Assembly (NCBI GenBank): GCA_029747015.1
Contig: JAKOGI010002254.1
Span: forward strand, 62,001-126,000
Direction: 5' to 3'
Origin: Carnegiea gigantea
Taxonomy: Eukaryota > Streptophyta > Magnoliopsida > Caryophyllales > Cactaceae
DNA: 64,000 nucleotides
Shown: piece after piece, positions 1 through 10,158 of the stretch
Layout of the letters: every line of letters begins with the position of its first letter
Numbering within the stretch: the stretch's first letter is position 1
Program-made: the position numbers and the translations under genes
The notes under the pieces: model-generated
What the model saw: only the letters and a program-made list of their open reading frames with translations
Databases searched by the model: none
Told to the model about the DNA's origin: nothing

Positions 1-753
1 GAGGATGAGGAAAGGTCTGAAGCCGAGGAAGCTGACGTAGCACTCATGGCAAGAAGTGACACTGATTCAGATGATGGATCAACAGATAGTCTGACTCAAC
101 TCAAGAACAAGGTACGTGGTTTAAATAAATCAACTCTTAAGGAATTAGTGTACACTATAATGGATATATATGCTGAATTAAAAAGGGATGTTCGAGATCT
201 AGAACTTGAAAATGAAACCCTTAAATTGGAAAAACTTGAAGTTGACAAAGAGACTCTTGGCTTGCATGAAAACATCAATGTGCTTAAAGAAACTCTACTC
301 ATGAAAGAAGAGACTTGTTCCACTAAACTGACTGAGCTAGAAAAAGAATCCCTTGACTTAAAAGGTAAGGTCGAGTCTTTGCTGGAAGAAAATAAAAACT
401 TGCTTGAGAAAATGAAACAAATGGAATCAGACCTTGCCACAAACAAGCTCTGGAACAGGTTCTCACAAGCACTTGAATGGTTAAACACCCATCATAGTCG
501 AAATAGAAGAGGACTAGGTTTTGTGCCTAAGATGACCTACCCAGTGAATAGAAAATATGTAGGATTATCTGAGAATATTGTATGTTATCACTGTGGTAAA
601 ACGGGTCATTACCGTTATACTTGTCCCTCAAGAAAGTATGCCATTAAAAGGAACTCAGTGTATGTAAAACAAATATGGGTTAGGAAAGATGAGATTTGTA
701 CCTCTAAAGGAATGGGACCCAAGTGGATCTGGGTTCCCAAAACTGACCTATGA
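1..753 (+). CDS. gag: Copia gag polyprotein, C-terminal part
   Basis: The frame is open from base 1 and closes at TGA 751-753. It starts with an acidic Ser/Asp-rich linker, then a long Leu/Glu/Lys-rich coiled coil (about bases 150-440), then a CCHC zinc knuckle CYHCGKTGHYRYTC at about 583-624, and ends in a Trp/Pro/Lys-rich tail. Gag packages the element RNA and builds the virus-like particle. The first gag knuckle, seen in copy 2 at about 18116-18157, would lie upstream of the window. Only the stop and six bases separate this frame from pol, and both are in the same phase. Bases 112-753 fall inside a candidate intron, so the protein made from spliced RNA would lose the coiled coil and this knuckle. 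Confidence 0.85.
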   Translation, partial: EDEERSEAEEADVALMARSDTDSDDGSTDSLTQLKNKVRGLNKSTLKELVYTIMDIYAELKRDVRDLELENETLKLEKLEVDKETLGLHENINVLKETLLMKEETCSTKLTELEKESLDLKGKVESLLEENKNLLEKMKQMESDLATNKLWNRFSQALEWLNTHHSRNRRGLGFVPKMTYPVNRKYVGLSENIVCYHCGKTGHYRYTCPSRKYAIKRNSVYVKQIWVRKDEICTSKGMGPKWIWVPKTDL

Positions 754-765
754 TCTGTTTTGCAG
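112..765 (+). other. Candidate retained GT-AG intron spanning the gag C-terminus and gag stop
   Basis: The segment begins AAG|GTACGT and ends CTGTTTTGCAG|GCTG, with a branch-point-like CTGAC at about 743-747. It is 654 bp, a multiple of three, so removal keeps gag and pol in phase and also removes the gag stop TGA (751-753). In copy 2 this segment is absent, and the flanking bases are joined exactly at the predicted splice junction (between 17885 and 17886). What is seen is the borders and the clean absence; that it is spliced in vivo is inference. Confidence 0.7.
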
Positions 766-3700
766 GCTGAAATGAGAGAGAACAACCCAGCAAACAACCC
801 AGCGAGCTGCGCAGGGAACACCCTAGGGAACAGGCAGCTGTGGTATATTGACAGTGGGTGTTCGAGGCATATGACTGGTGAAAAATCTAATTTTCTCTCA
901 CTTACAGCTTCAGAAGGAGGGAGTGTGGCATTTGGAAACGGCAAATCTGGGACAATTGTCGGTATAGGTAAGATAGGTGAGTCACTCTTCCATTCAATTG
1001 ACAATGTTTATTTTGTGGATGGATTAAAACACAACTTGCTAAGTGTGCCCCAACTGTGTGACAAAGACAACCTAGTAGTGTTCTCTCCAACACGTTGCTT
1101 GGTTGTAAATATGAACACAGGAGATGTTGTGTTGAGGGGGAAGCGACACAAAAATGTTTATAAAGTGTGTATTTCTACTCTTCCCCAAAATAATTTGACT
1201 TGTTTGAGTGCCCTAAATGATGATGTTATGCTTTGGCACAAAAGGCTAGGTCATGCAAGCCACTCGCTTTTGAACAAACTTGTAACCAAAGACTTAGTGG
1301 TAGGCTTACCTTCCATCAAATTCAATGATGACAAGGTATGTGATGCATGTGCCAAAGGCAAACAAGTCAGAAATTCATTTAAATCTAAAAGGTGTGTAAG
1401 CACTACTCGACCTCTTGAATTGATACATATGGATATATATGGTCCAATGAGGATCATGAGCAGAGGAGGTAAGAGGTATGTGCTTGTGATAGTGGATGAC
1501 TACTCTCGTTTCACTTGGACCCTGTTTTTGGCTTCTAAAGATGAAACTTTTAAAAAATTTCTTGCTTTCATTAAAAAGACTGAAAAGAGGGTAGGACACT
1601 CTTTGGTATGCCTAAGGTCTGACCATGGTACAGAATTTGAAAATTCAAGCTTTATTGATTATTGTAATGAGCATGGTGTTGATCATAATTTTTCAGCTCC
1701 AAGAACACCCCAACAGAACGGGGTGGTAGAACGCAAAAATCGCACTCTAGAGGACATGACTAGAACAATGCTTGTTGCTAGTGGTCTTCCTAGAAACTTT
1801 TGGGCTGAAGCTTTGAATACATCATGTTACATTATAAATAGATGCATGATTAGACCGATTCTTAACAAAACTCCTTATGAACTTTTCAAGGGAAGAAAAC
1901 CTAATATTATGCATTTGAGAGTCTTTGGTTGTAAATGTTTTGTGCATAATAATGGAAAGGATGCCTTAGGGAAATTTGATCCAAGGAGTGATGAAGCAAT
2001 ATTCCTTGGTTACTCCTCGCATAGTAAGGCATACAAAGTGTTTAATAAGAGAACCTTGTGTGTTGAGGAAAGTGTGCATGTGCTTTTTGATGAAACTAAC
2101 TCTCTAAGCGAGAATGATGCACAGGAAGAAGACTTCGAACTAGGTCTTATTAGAAAAGACGTGCTGCTTCAAGGTGAACAAGGTAAGGATCAATCGGAGG
2201 AAGCAAGGTCTGAGGCTGTTCTTCAGGAAGGTAAGCAAGGTGTGAACCAAACAGGGGGAAACAGGGTGGAACCCTGTTCGGGACAACACCAGCCGAATCC
2301 TTCAGGGATAAATCCAGGAACAAGCTCCCAAACAGGCTCGAGAACAGGTTCTGAACCTGTTTCACCGAGTATTCTAGCTAGGATGGAGAGCGAGTCTGTG
2401 AACCCACTTTCACCACGATCATGGAAATACCAAAGTTCACATCCTCTTGATCAAATTTTGTCTGATATTAATGCAGGAGTTCAAACTAGATCTAGACTCA
2501 AAAATTTCTGTGCTTTCTATGCTTTTCTCTCAAAAATTGAGCCTAAGAATATTAATGAAGCCCTTGCAGATTCAGATTGGGTCTTAGCCATGCAAGAAGA
2601 ACTCCATCAGTTCGAAAGGAGCAAGGTATGGCACCTTGTGGCATGGCCAGAGTATAGAACAATCATTGGAACCAAGTGGGTGTTCCGTAACAAGCTGGAT
2701 GAGTGCGGAACAGTCACTAGGAACAAGGCCCGGCTGGTGGTCCAAGGCTACAACCAAGAAGAGGGAATTGATTATGAAGAAACCTTTGCACCTGTTGCAA
2801 GGATGGAGGCTATTCGAATCTTGATAGCATTTGCAGCCCATGTGGAGATCAAGTTGTATCAAATGGATGTCAAAAGTGCATTTTTAAATGGGTACCTCAA
2901 AGAAGAAGTGTATATCAAACAACCCTCCGGTTTTGAAAGTGATGAATTTGCTAACCATGTTTTCAAACTTGACAAAGCACTTTATGGTTTGAAACAAGCC
3001 CCTAGAGCTTGGTATGAGCGGTTGTCAAGTTTCTTATTGGAAAATGACTTTACAAGAGGCAAGGTAGACAATACCTTGTTTCTAAAATCTAAGGGGGAAC
3101 ATTTGTTGATTGTCCAAGTATATGTCGATGACATCATATTTGGTGTAACTCATCATGATTTGTGCAATGAATTTTCAAAAATGATGAGGAGTGAGTTTGA
3201 AATGAGCATGATGGGTGAGCTTAATTTCTTTCTAGGCTTGCAAATCAAGCAAACTTCAAAGGGCACCATGATCCATCAACAAAAGTATATCAAAGAGATA
3301 ATTAAGCGTTTTAAGGTGGAGTCGGCCAAGCCCATTGATACTCCCATCTCTCCCTCAACCAGGTTGGTAATGAATGATGGTAGTCCCTCAGTTGAGGAGA
3401 AATCCTATAGGGGCATGATAGGGTCACTCCTATACCTAACGGCTAGTAGACCTGACATTGTTTTCAGTGTTGGTCTATGTGCACGTTTTCAGTCTAACCC
3501 TAAAGAAACTCATCTTAAGGCTGTAAAAAGGATTTTAAGGTACTTAAAACATACACCTGATCTAGCTTTATGGTATCCTAGAGGTTGCAACTTTGATCTT
3601 GTTGGGTATGCTGATGCTGATTATGCAGGTTTCTTGGTTGATAGAAAAAGCACCTCAGGTATGGCTCACTTTCTTGGACCTTGTTTGGTATCTTGGGCAA

Positions 3701-4065
3701 CCAAGAAACAACTCTCTGTTGCCTTGTCCACAGCAGAAGCTGAGTATGTGGCAGCTGCATCTTGTTGTGCTCAGTTATTATGGATAAGACAACAACTCAA
3801 GGACTTTTGTGTTGACATAGGATGCATTCCTATTTATTGTGACAATACAAGTGCAATTAACATTGCCAAAAATCCATGTCAACACAAAAGAACAAAACAT
3901 ATTGACATTCGTCATCATTTTCTAAGAGACAATGTTGAAAAAGGAGTGATCTCAATGAATTTTTGTGCCACTGAAAATCAAATTGCTGATATATTCACAA
4001 AAGCATTGGGTAGAGAACAATTTGAAAGGAATAGACTCGAACTAGGCTTAATTAGAACAACCTGA
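754..4065 (+). CDS. pol: Copia pol polyprotein (protease, integrase, reverse transcriptase, RNase H)
   Basis: The frame is open from just after the gag stop at 751-753 to TGA 4063-4065, about 1100 residues, the usual size for Copia pol. There is no good initiator; it is probably made as a fusion with gag. Counting from the Leu codon at 760: aspartic protease DSG at 31-33; integrase HHCC at H160, H165, C194, C197; integrase DDE at D225, D288, E324; RT catalytic YVDD at about 788-791; RNase H acidic motif DADYAG near 950 with STAEAEY and YCDNTSAIN further on. All catalytic residues are present and I see no frameshift or stop, so this copy could still supply active enzymes. The integrase-RT linker (about 2160-2400) is low-complexity and holds the motif array listed separately. 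Confidence 0.92.
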   Translation, partial: SVLQAEMRENNPANNPASCAGNTLGNRQLWYIDSGCSRHMTGEKSNFLSLTASEGGSVAFGNGKSGTIVGIGKIGESLFHSIDNVYFVDGLKHNLLSVPQLCDKDNLVVFSPTRCLVVNMNTGDVVLRGKRHKNVYKVCISTLPQNNLTCLSALNDDVMLWHKRLGHASHSLLNKLVTKDLVVGLPSIKFNDDKVCDACAKGKQVRNSFKSKRCVSTTRPLELIHMDIYGPMRIMSRGGKRYVLVIVDDYSRFTWTLFLASKDETFKKFLAFIKKTEKRVGHSLVCLRSDHGTEFENSSFIDYCNEHGVDHNFSAPRTPQQNGVVERKNRTLEDMTRTMLVASGLPRNFWAEALNTSCYIINRCMIRPILNKTPYELFKGRKPNIMHLRVFGCKCFVHNNGKDALGKFDPRSDEAIFLGYSSHSKAYKVFNKRTLCVEESVHVLFDETNSLSENDAQEEDFELGLIRKDVLLQGEQGKDQSEEARSEAVLQEGKQGVNQTGGNRVEPCSGQHQPNPSGINPGTSSQTGSRTGSEPVSPSILARMESESVNPLSPRSWKYQSSHPLDQILSDINAGVQTRSRLKNFCAFYAFLSKIEPKNINEALADSDWVLAMQEELHQFERSKVWHLVAWPEYRTIIGTKWVFRNKLDECGTVTRNKARLVVQGYNQEEGIDYEETFAPVARMEAIRILIAFAAHVEIKLYQMDVKSAFLNGYLKEEVYIKQPSGFESDEFANHVFKLDKALYGLKQAPRAWYERLSSFLLENDFTRGKVDNTLFLKSKGEHLLIVQVYVDDIIFGVTHHDLCNEFSKMMRSEFEMSMMGELNFFLGLQIKQTSKGTMIHQQKYIKEIIKRFKVESAKPIDTPISPSTRLVMNDGSPSVEEKSYRGMIGSLLYLTASRPDIVFSVGLCARFQSNPKETHLKAVKRILRYLKHTPDLALWYPRGCNFDLVGYADADYAGFLVDRKSTSGMAHFLGPCLVSWATKKQLSVALSTAEAEYVAAASCCAQLLWIRQQLKDFCVDIGCIPIYCDNTSAINIAKNPCQHKRTKHIDIRHHFLRDNVEKGVISMNFCATENQIADIFTKALGREQFERNRLELGLIRTT
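2250..2361. other. Array of AACAGG/AACACC/CCTGTT hexamers in the integrase-RT linker
   Basis: Seven related hexamers lie in 112 bases: AACAGG at 2250, 2260, 2331 and 2343, CCTGTT at 2273 and 2356, and AACACC at 2285. Steps are 10, 13, 12, 46, 12 and 13 bases, close to one helical turn. The same position in pol of copy 2 holds a similar array (16287-16384) although the encoded peptide differs. A cis-acting binding array is an inference. Confidence 0.5.
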
Positions 4066-4503
4066 CCAACCTGTTCTCTCTCCCCGTTTGCAAAATTTAA
4101 AAGTTATGGGCACAACATGTTAAATTTTTGTTTGCAATCAACTTTAGTGCTATGTTTAGCATATGTGAGGTTTGCAACTTGCTGACACTCGTTGGGGTCT
4201 AATGAGATTGCCCTTATTGTCCCATGTTACCGAGTAAGTAACCTCAAGAACAAGCACCAGAAACAGGTACGCCTCTTGTTTGTCAAATACGTGCAACAAA
4301 TTGAAAATTGCTAATCTCTTCCCGAGGCGTGCGCGGCCTAAATAAATGCAAAAGCCCGTTGCAAAACGGGCAAAATCTTTTAAAGATTTCGCATGTCTCT
4401 TTCTCTCTTTAAAGCTCTCTTGCTCAATCTCTCACCTCCACCGAAACTCTCTTGCTCTGAAACTCTGTTCAAGAAACCCTAATCTCTCCCCTTCCTCTGA
4501 AAA
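4066..4503 (+). other. Non-coding spacer between pol and the extra ORF
   Basis: No supported ORF. It holds several CCTGTT/AACAGG-type motifs (for example just after the pol stop) and ends in a CT-rich stretch (about 4390-4500) just before the ATG of the extra ORF, which would suit a leader or a splice acceptor for a subgenomic RNA. Copy 2 has an equivalent spacer at 14051-14570. Confidence 0.5.
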
Positions 4504-6483
4504 ATGGCGTCTCCCATTAGCTCCGAGAGCTCCTCGACCTTGACTTAGGGTAACCAGACACAGGGCACAGCCTTGCAAACAGCCACAGCCCTGTTAGCGC
4601 CTACACAATTTCTGACGGCCCTTATGGAAGGTAAAACTAATGAACCTTCTCGACCCATTGTCTATAAACCTTTTGGGTTTTTAAAAAGCATCGACCTTAG
4701 AACAGTGAATCTGAAATTAGAAGACATCCCTTACAAATTTGGGTGGGAATTGATTTTGTTTGGAGAAACGGCGGCATGTGAACCCCAAGAACCTATTGGG
4801 GCATCTGAAAGAGAAATTGGGCCTTTAGATGAAATCTTTCTGTTTGATCATGGACTAGATGACATCAGTTCGCTTAGGCTGTTTCCAGAGCAGGAAACAG
4901 GACCAGAAATAGGGCCTGAGGTTTTTAGGGATGACCTAGGGGAGGATTTGTCAAAAGAAGAAGGGGGAAGTAGTGGTCAAATGGAGGAGTCTCCTGTGAA
5001 GTGTGAACAAGTCACACCGGTACCACCAACCAGTGAGAAACATAAATGATACAAAATTGTGGCTAGGCGTACTAGAATGCCAAGAACACGACCACCATCA
5101 AGGTCTAAAAGCGGCCAGACTGAAGAACCCTCAAAAAGTGAAACCCCTGTCAAACCAAAACCACAAATCTCCTCTTCGGCCAAACCTACAACTAGGCCAA
5201 CTCGAAAATCAGCCCGAATTGCCTTCCACTCCACACCTCGTCTTGCCAAACAGTCATCCCCTGTTGTTGAGGAAATTGATTCCTCCTCTGAGCCTTCATC
5301 AGATAGCGACACTGAGAACCCCACCTTCAAACAGGGCACTCCCGTGTTCTCAGAGTCCTCAGAGGATAAGCCTCTGCCTGCACCAAAATCGACCTCCACT
5401 TTACCCTCCAAACCATCACCCCTCAAAACTCCCAAGAGAAAAGCCTCTCTCAAACACGCCTCCACCCAAGACCCTCCTACTGAGCCTCAACCTAAAAGAG
5501 CCAAGAAGTCTACCCCGTCCGCAATCTCAGCCAAACTGACCCAACTACTTCAGAGAGGGGTAGTTAGGGGCAAAATTATCAAGGTAAAATATTTTGAGGA
5601 ACAGGGTCTGGGGGTGTTTCTGCACAAGCTGCGTGCACAGGGGTGGTATGAGCTGTTTACAAACACCCAGCTGGGGTGTTCTGTACATGAGTTGGCAGAG
5701 CTCTATGCCAACTGCACTGTCACCGCAGGAGTGGTGACAAGTATTGTTAATGGGCAACAGCTTCGCTTTGATGCGAAGATATTAGGGGAAATTCTGGGGA
5801 TTCCCTCCACGGACTTTGATATATATGTGAGAGAAGACAAGACTATTCTAGAGACAGCCCGGCTGCTGGAGCTTGCCCAAAAGTTTAGCCAGCAATCAAG
5901 CCTCCAAACACCCAAGTCCGTGAAGAAAGGGGACATGACATCACTCCATCAATTGATATTCTGGTTTATCATCAAGAATGTCATCCCCAGGGGCCAGGGT
6001 CGTAATCTTGCTGATGCCATGGATCAATGTTTGATGGATCTGATGGACAAGGAAGAGCAAATCAACCTTCCTGCCATCATGATTCGCCACATAGCAAGAA
6101 TTACAAATACCTCCAGGGAACATGACCTGGGATACGGCTTCTTCTTGACTAGTGTGTTTGAGCACTTTGGGGTGACTCTGCAGAAGAAGGTGGGTGCTCA
6201 GTTCATTGATGAGATTGGGAGTAACACCCTTATGGGGTGTGGATACACTTTGGTTGAGGGGTCTGCCTCAGAACAGGGGACCAGAACACCCCGTCCTCCT
6301 ATTCCTAGCAGTTCCTTAGTCAAGCTTGAGGCTGCTTTGGAAGAAAACTCTCGACTCAGTGCTGAGCTTACTGCTGTAAAGGCTGCCCTGGACGAGGAAA
6401 TAGCTCTAAACGCTAAACGCCATGAAGATCTCCTCGCCCTTCTTTCTTTCCTCTCTACCAAATTTGCCCCTGCTGCTCCCTAA
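4504..6483 (+). pseudogene. Sense extra ORF (aORF) with putative plant transposon protein domain, broken
   Basis: The gene starts at ATG 4504 and ends at TAA 6481-6483, but has in-frame stops TAG 4546-4548 and TGA 5047-5049; the latter replaces a CGA (Arg) codon present in copy 2. It aligns along its length with the 625-residue aORF of copy 2. The layout is a short N-terminal globular part (YKPFGF motif), a basic Ser/Pro/Lys-rich linker (about 5050-5540), a globular domain (about 5550-6260, RGKIIKVKYFEEQGLGVF) that resembles the plant 'putative plant transposon protein' family (PF20167-like, from memory of the family), and a C-terminal coiled coil (about 6320-6450). It occupies the place where SIRE1 carries its envelope-like ORF. 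No transmembrane segment is evident, so an envelope role is not supported. Function unknown. Confidence 0.75.
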
Positions 6484-6791
6484 TCACCCCCCATAAGCCG
6501 TTCCCATCTGTTGCTCTCATAGGCTGTCTCTAACTTCTCTTGGTTCTCCTTCCCTCTCCGTTTGTACTTTTCCGTTGCACTCTTTTGATGAATGATAGGT
6601 TATCTTATTTTTGATTGGCTTTGCCTTGCTTGCTTTTGTTGCGAATTGCTTGTGTGTGACTAGGATGGCTAATTTCATTACCGTACCAACACACTTGAGT
6701 GTATCGCCTGTTGACTTTCCTTCATTACCCAAGTGGTGGTGATAGCAAACACCCTATGTTTGACTGTTCGCCCCTACTTTTTAATGATGCC
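6484..6791 (+). other. 3' untranslated region of Sirevirus copy 1
   Basis: AT-rich DNA between the extra ORF and the first polypurine tract. I see no coding or structural feature except the conserved approach to the purine tract (TTTTTAATGATGCC), shared with copy 2. Confidence 0.5.
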
Positions 6792-6805
6792 AAAAGGGGG
6801 AAGAT
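6792..6805 (+). other. Upstream polypurine tract of the Sirevirus multiple-PPT signature
   Basis: AAAAGGGGGAAGAT, about 180 bases upstream of the LTR. Copy 2 has the matching tract on the - strand at 12008-12020. Several purine tracts before the 3' LTR are a recognised Sirevirus trait. Confidence 0.7.
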
Positions 6806-6966
6806 AGGTTGACCAATATTGTTTTAGTTTTGCCATGGACGAGTTAAATTTCTTACACTTTTTCGATACTAACTGCTTCATGTGAATTGTCGGTCCTATA
6901 AATAATTGGCACTAATCACTTCAATTGTCCTTGAAAGTCAATATGGTCACTTGGTTTGTCATCATC

Positions 6967-6980
6967 AAAAAGGGGGAATT
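6967..6980 (+). other. Terminal polypurine tract (plus-strand priming site)
   Basis: AAAAGGGGGAATT directly abuts the LTR start TGTTAGAATG at 6981, the position needed for second-strand priming. Confidence 0.85.
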
Positions 6981-8403
6981 TGTTAGAATGTATAAGGTTT
7001 TGATGATAACAAATCCAAGTGTTGTAGTTGTTGTTGTTGTTCCAAACAGGCTTTACCAACAGGGTCTTACTGCTGTTTTTCAATATATTAAAACTGCTTG
7101 ACTAATGGTTTATCAAGAACAGGTACTCAAGTCAGCGATGTAAGAACAACTATGAGAAACAGGCTCTGTAAGGTGTTTGAAACATATCCTGTGAAGTGTT
7201 TGAAGCATAGGATATAAGTGCAGCCGTGAGAAACAAGTTCTGTGAAGTGTTTGCAGCAGACTCGTCTCTCTACAAGATGACTAGTGGTTGTAACAAGATG
7301 TCTTGATTTAATTTGGTTTTATATTTTTAGACTCTTGTTAATATGCCAATCATTAACTCTTAACTTACCACTTACTTGAAACGGTTTTGTTTTCTTTTGG
7401 TAAATATTTCGGATCACCCTTTAGAATAATCCTGGAAACAGGGTGATCAGAGTGTTTCCAGAATAAGCTGTGAAAAAAAAAACTGTTTTGCACGATTTTT
7501 ATCTTTTGGATTTTGAGCAGCTTCTTCAAGGATTTGCAAGAAAGATTTTTTATGGAGTATTTTACCCCTCATCCTAAAAACGGTTATTAAAATTTAAGGG
7601 GATTTGCAAAATCTTTTTTGAATAAAAAGAATATCCAACTTTTGGCAAGTGGATAAGGTTGTTGAGAAAAACATGGGCTAGTTGCTGAGAATCACCGCCT
7701 TATGCACACGGTTTAGGAAGTGTTTCCAGCTCATGTTTCCTCATCCCTTGTGGCTAAAGAATTCTATATTCTTTAGGGATTTTAGTCTCCAAAAATTTGA
7801 GGAATTGTTTTTCAAGCACTATATAAAGTCGCTTCTTAGAACAATTGAAGAATCGGTTTTCAAAGAGAAAAATTTAGTGTTCATGAGCTTAAAAGTTTGA
7901 AAAGAAAACCGTGTCTAGTAAGTGAGTTATTTGAGCTTTCAAAGTTGGCATACTAGGACTTCATTGTACCCTATATTAGCTTAGTTGAGAAGCATTGTAA
8001 TAGGGTGTTTTTCTTTATACTCTTCTTTCACAAAAGTGAGTTGAGTGTGTGTCCAAATCAAGGGGATTTTGGACGTGGGGTAACCTGTCTTAGGGAAGAC
8101 GGTTACGTGGGTTGCAATTGTAACAAGGTGTGTTACTATTGTAACGTGATTAGCCCGTTTAGTGAAGTGTTTAAATCCTACACGAGGTAGGTCGTGGTTT
8201 TTCACCTCAGTTGGGCTAGAGGTGTTTTCCACGTAAAAATCCTGTGTCCATTATTTCCGCATTCAATTTTGTTGGATTTTCGCTTCTGCTTATCTCAGGA
8301 ACAACCTGTGCGAACAGGGTCTAAGACTGTTTGCCAGCAACTTGCGAAAATCGGACACCACAATTCACCCCCCTCTTGTGGTTGTGTACTCTCTAAATCA
8401 ACA
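6981..8403 (+). repeat. 3' LTR of Sirevirus copy 1
   Basis: Begins TGTTAGAATG after the polypurine tract and ends AAATCAACA. The last 300 bases match the LTR end of copy 2 (shared approach CACCACAATTCACCC). Length about 1423 bp. Inside are short repeats of a GTGTTTGAAGCA-like unit at about 7150-7260 and many CCTGTT/AACAGG motifs. The 5' LTR is not in the window, so age cannot be estimated. Confidence 0.85.
7820..7827 (+). promoter_or_regulatory. Candidate LTR TATA box
   Basis: TATATAAA-like sequence in the middle of the LTR (CACTATATAAAG), followed within 100 bases by a candidate transcript start. Positional inference only. Confidence 0.4.
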
Positions 8404-8684
8404 GATACCAAGGACTTGGCACTCCGATAACCTTAGGAAGTACTACACATAATGTGGGTGCAAAACAATTGTGTATCGATGTAAATGGGATACCTACTTC
8501 ACATTAGCATATTGGCTGTATGTTCGATTGGCCCCCAATTTATCATCTATGAATGTCAATGAATGCATTTCCCTTCAATCTTCTTGTACTCTTTGTCGTC
8601 AAGTTTAGGGGCATAAGGGCTTAGAGAGAAGTGACAGGTCCAACGAAATGATAAAACTTAATGACATATCCAAAGGGCAAGGTA
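8404..8684. other. Unassigned DNA between Sirevirus LTR and tandem array
   Basis: No ORF or recognised repeat. It is probably part of the Tat-like 3' region into which Sirevirus copy 1 inserted. Confidence 0.4.
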
Positions 8685-9320
8685 CGCTGATGCAAGGATC
8701 AGCTCATTCGGCTTGCATCTGAACTTAACTCATGAATGCCAAAGTTGGCAATGAGAATGATAGGACCCGACCTTGCATCCAAATTCATGCTACCCCCTCA
8801 AACGAGGGGTCTAGCCAAGCACAACAGTTTGGTTAAATGATACACTGATGCAAGGATTAGCTCATTCTGCTTGTATCCGAACTTAACCCACGAACACCAA
8901 AGTTGGTAATGGGAACGATAGGATGTTGGTCTTGCATCCGAACTCCTCCTACCCCCTCAAATGAGGGGTCTAACTAAGTGAGATAGTTTAGTTAAATGAT
9001 ATGCTGATACAATTATCAACTTGTTCGGCTTACATCCAAACTTACCCTACGAACGCAAAAGTTGGTAATGGGAATGATAAGACATCGATCTTGGATCTGA
9101 ACTCGTCCTACCCCCTCAAACGAGGGGTCTAACCAAGCACGATAGTTTGGTTAAATGATACGCTGATGCCAAGATCAGCTTGTTTGGCTTACATCCAAAC
9201 TTAACCCATGAACACCGAAGTTAGCAATGGGAATGATAGGACGTCAGCCTTGCATCCGAACTCATCCTATCCCCTCAAACGAGAGATCAAACCAGGTACG
9301 GACGTTTGGTTAAATGCTAT
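8685..9320. repeat. 159-bp tandem repeat, four copies
   Basis: Units start at about 8685, 8843, 9002 and 9161 (periods 158, 159, 159), each with CTGATGCAAGG-like start, an AAAGTTGGTAATGGGAA block and the short hairpin CCCCTCAAACGAGGGG. Copies differ by many substitutions. Such arrays in the 3' non-coding part are typical of Tat-type elements. Confidence 0.85.
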
Positions 9321-9741
9321 AACATGATGGACCCACGGGCACCATTGTAGGTCGTGGAAGGCAGACCATCTATCTTGCTACCAACATCGCTTGCCCCCAG
9401 GGGCCAAGGGATGTACGGCACGGTTAGGTTTAGCTAACCGTCCTCCCTTCACCAGGAGAGAGGTAAAGCCTTTTGCACCCCCTCAAAGGGTGAGTAACCC
9501 TGGCTCGACAAACAAACATAAGTTCTTCGACGCATTATGCCAGTACATAGTGACAACAAGTAAGGCAAGGATGTGATGGAAAACAAAGGAACCCTCATGG
9601 GGAATGTCATATATGCAAACGAAATAAGAAACTGCAGCACACAAGTAGAAGTTCAAACTAAACAAAGCAAAATGAGTAGATGTCCATACAACCTTAGCTC
9701 AAAGGCTTAAGGCAAAAACCAATCACTCACAAGAGTAAAGT
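9321..9741. other. Non-coding stretch downstream of antisense gene 1
   Basis: Would be the 3' flank of the - strand gene ending at 9742. Short open frames here do not resemble any protein I know. GC content is higher than in the flanking Tekay DNA. Confidence 0.4.
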
Positions 9742-10153
9742 CTAACGGGCCAGGGAAAAATGGCTAAAGGACGAGGGGGGAAGCCAGGCCTGTGCATCAT
9801 CATCATCAACATCACCGCCGGCCTGGGTCTCCACAACATCATCCTCCAGAGGGTCTTGTTGGGCAAACTAGGGGGAAGATGAGGGAGCAGAGGACATGGC
9901 ACCCGCGCGAGAGCGAGCAATCGCCAGACAGATATCCTCCTTCCTCTTGGCACGGGCGCCTGCATCCCTCATATTGACCATGTCGGCCCACTGAAGGAGG
10001 ACCTCCCTGTCAAGCATGAAGAGCCCTCGACCTCTGTCATACCCTTGAGCATCTCAGGCCATCAGGTCCATCATTGCCTTTATCCCTTCTCATAAGAGAT
10101 GTTAGCGGCATCCAGTTAGGCTTGGTAGGCCTGGTTCTCTATAAGCTTCTTCT

Positions 10154-10158
10154 CGGCC
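10154..10158. repeat. Target-site duplication CGGCC, left
   Basis: Five bases immediately before the LTR start TGTTGAATTT; identical to 20754-20758. Confidence 0.95.

Larger units (their letters stand above)
1..8403 (+). mobile_element. Sirevirus-type Copia LTR retrotransposon, copy 1 (5' part outside window)
   Basis: The order gag, pol (protease, integrase, RT, RNase H), extra ORF, polypurine tracts and a long LTR is that of plant Sireviruses (SIRE lineage of Ty1/copia). The window opens inside gag, so the 5' LTR and primer site are missing. The pol frame is uninterrupted, while the downstream extra ORF has two in-frame stops. The 3' LTR ends at 8403, and the following GATAC is the expected position of a target duplication whose partner is off the window. 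Copy 2 of the same family lies at 10159-20753 in inverted orientation; their LTRs differ in length (1423 against 1692 bp), so they are separate subfamilies. Confidence 0.92.

Noticed and set aside
4346..4543. 65-codon frame before the extra ORF
   Set aside because: It overlaps the real ATG at 4504 in another phase, in a CT-rich leader.
5003..5539. 178-codon frame overlapping the extra ORF
   Set aside because: A Pro/Lys/Ser-rich shadow of the basic linker in the next phase; the homologous frame is not kept in copy 2.
8685..9320. CRISPR array
   Set aside because: Contiguous tandem units with no unique spacers, in plant DNA.
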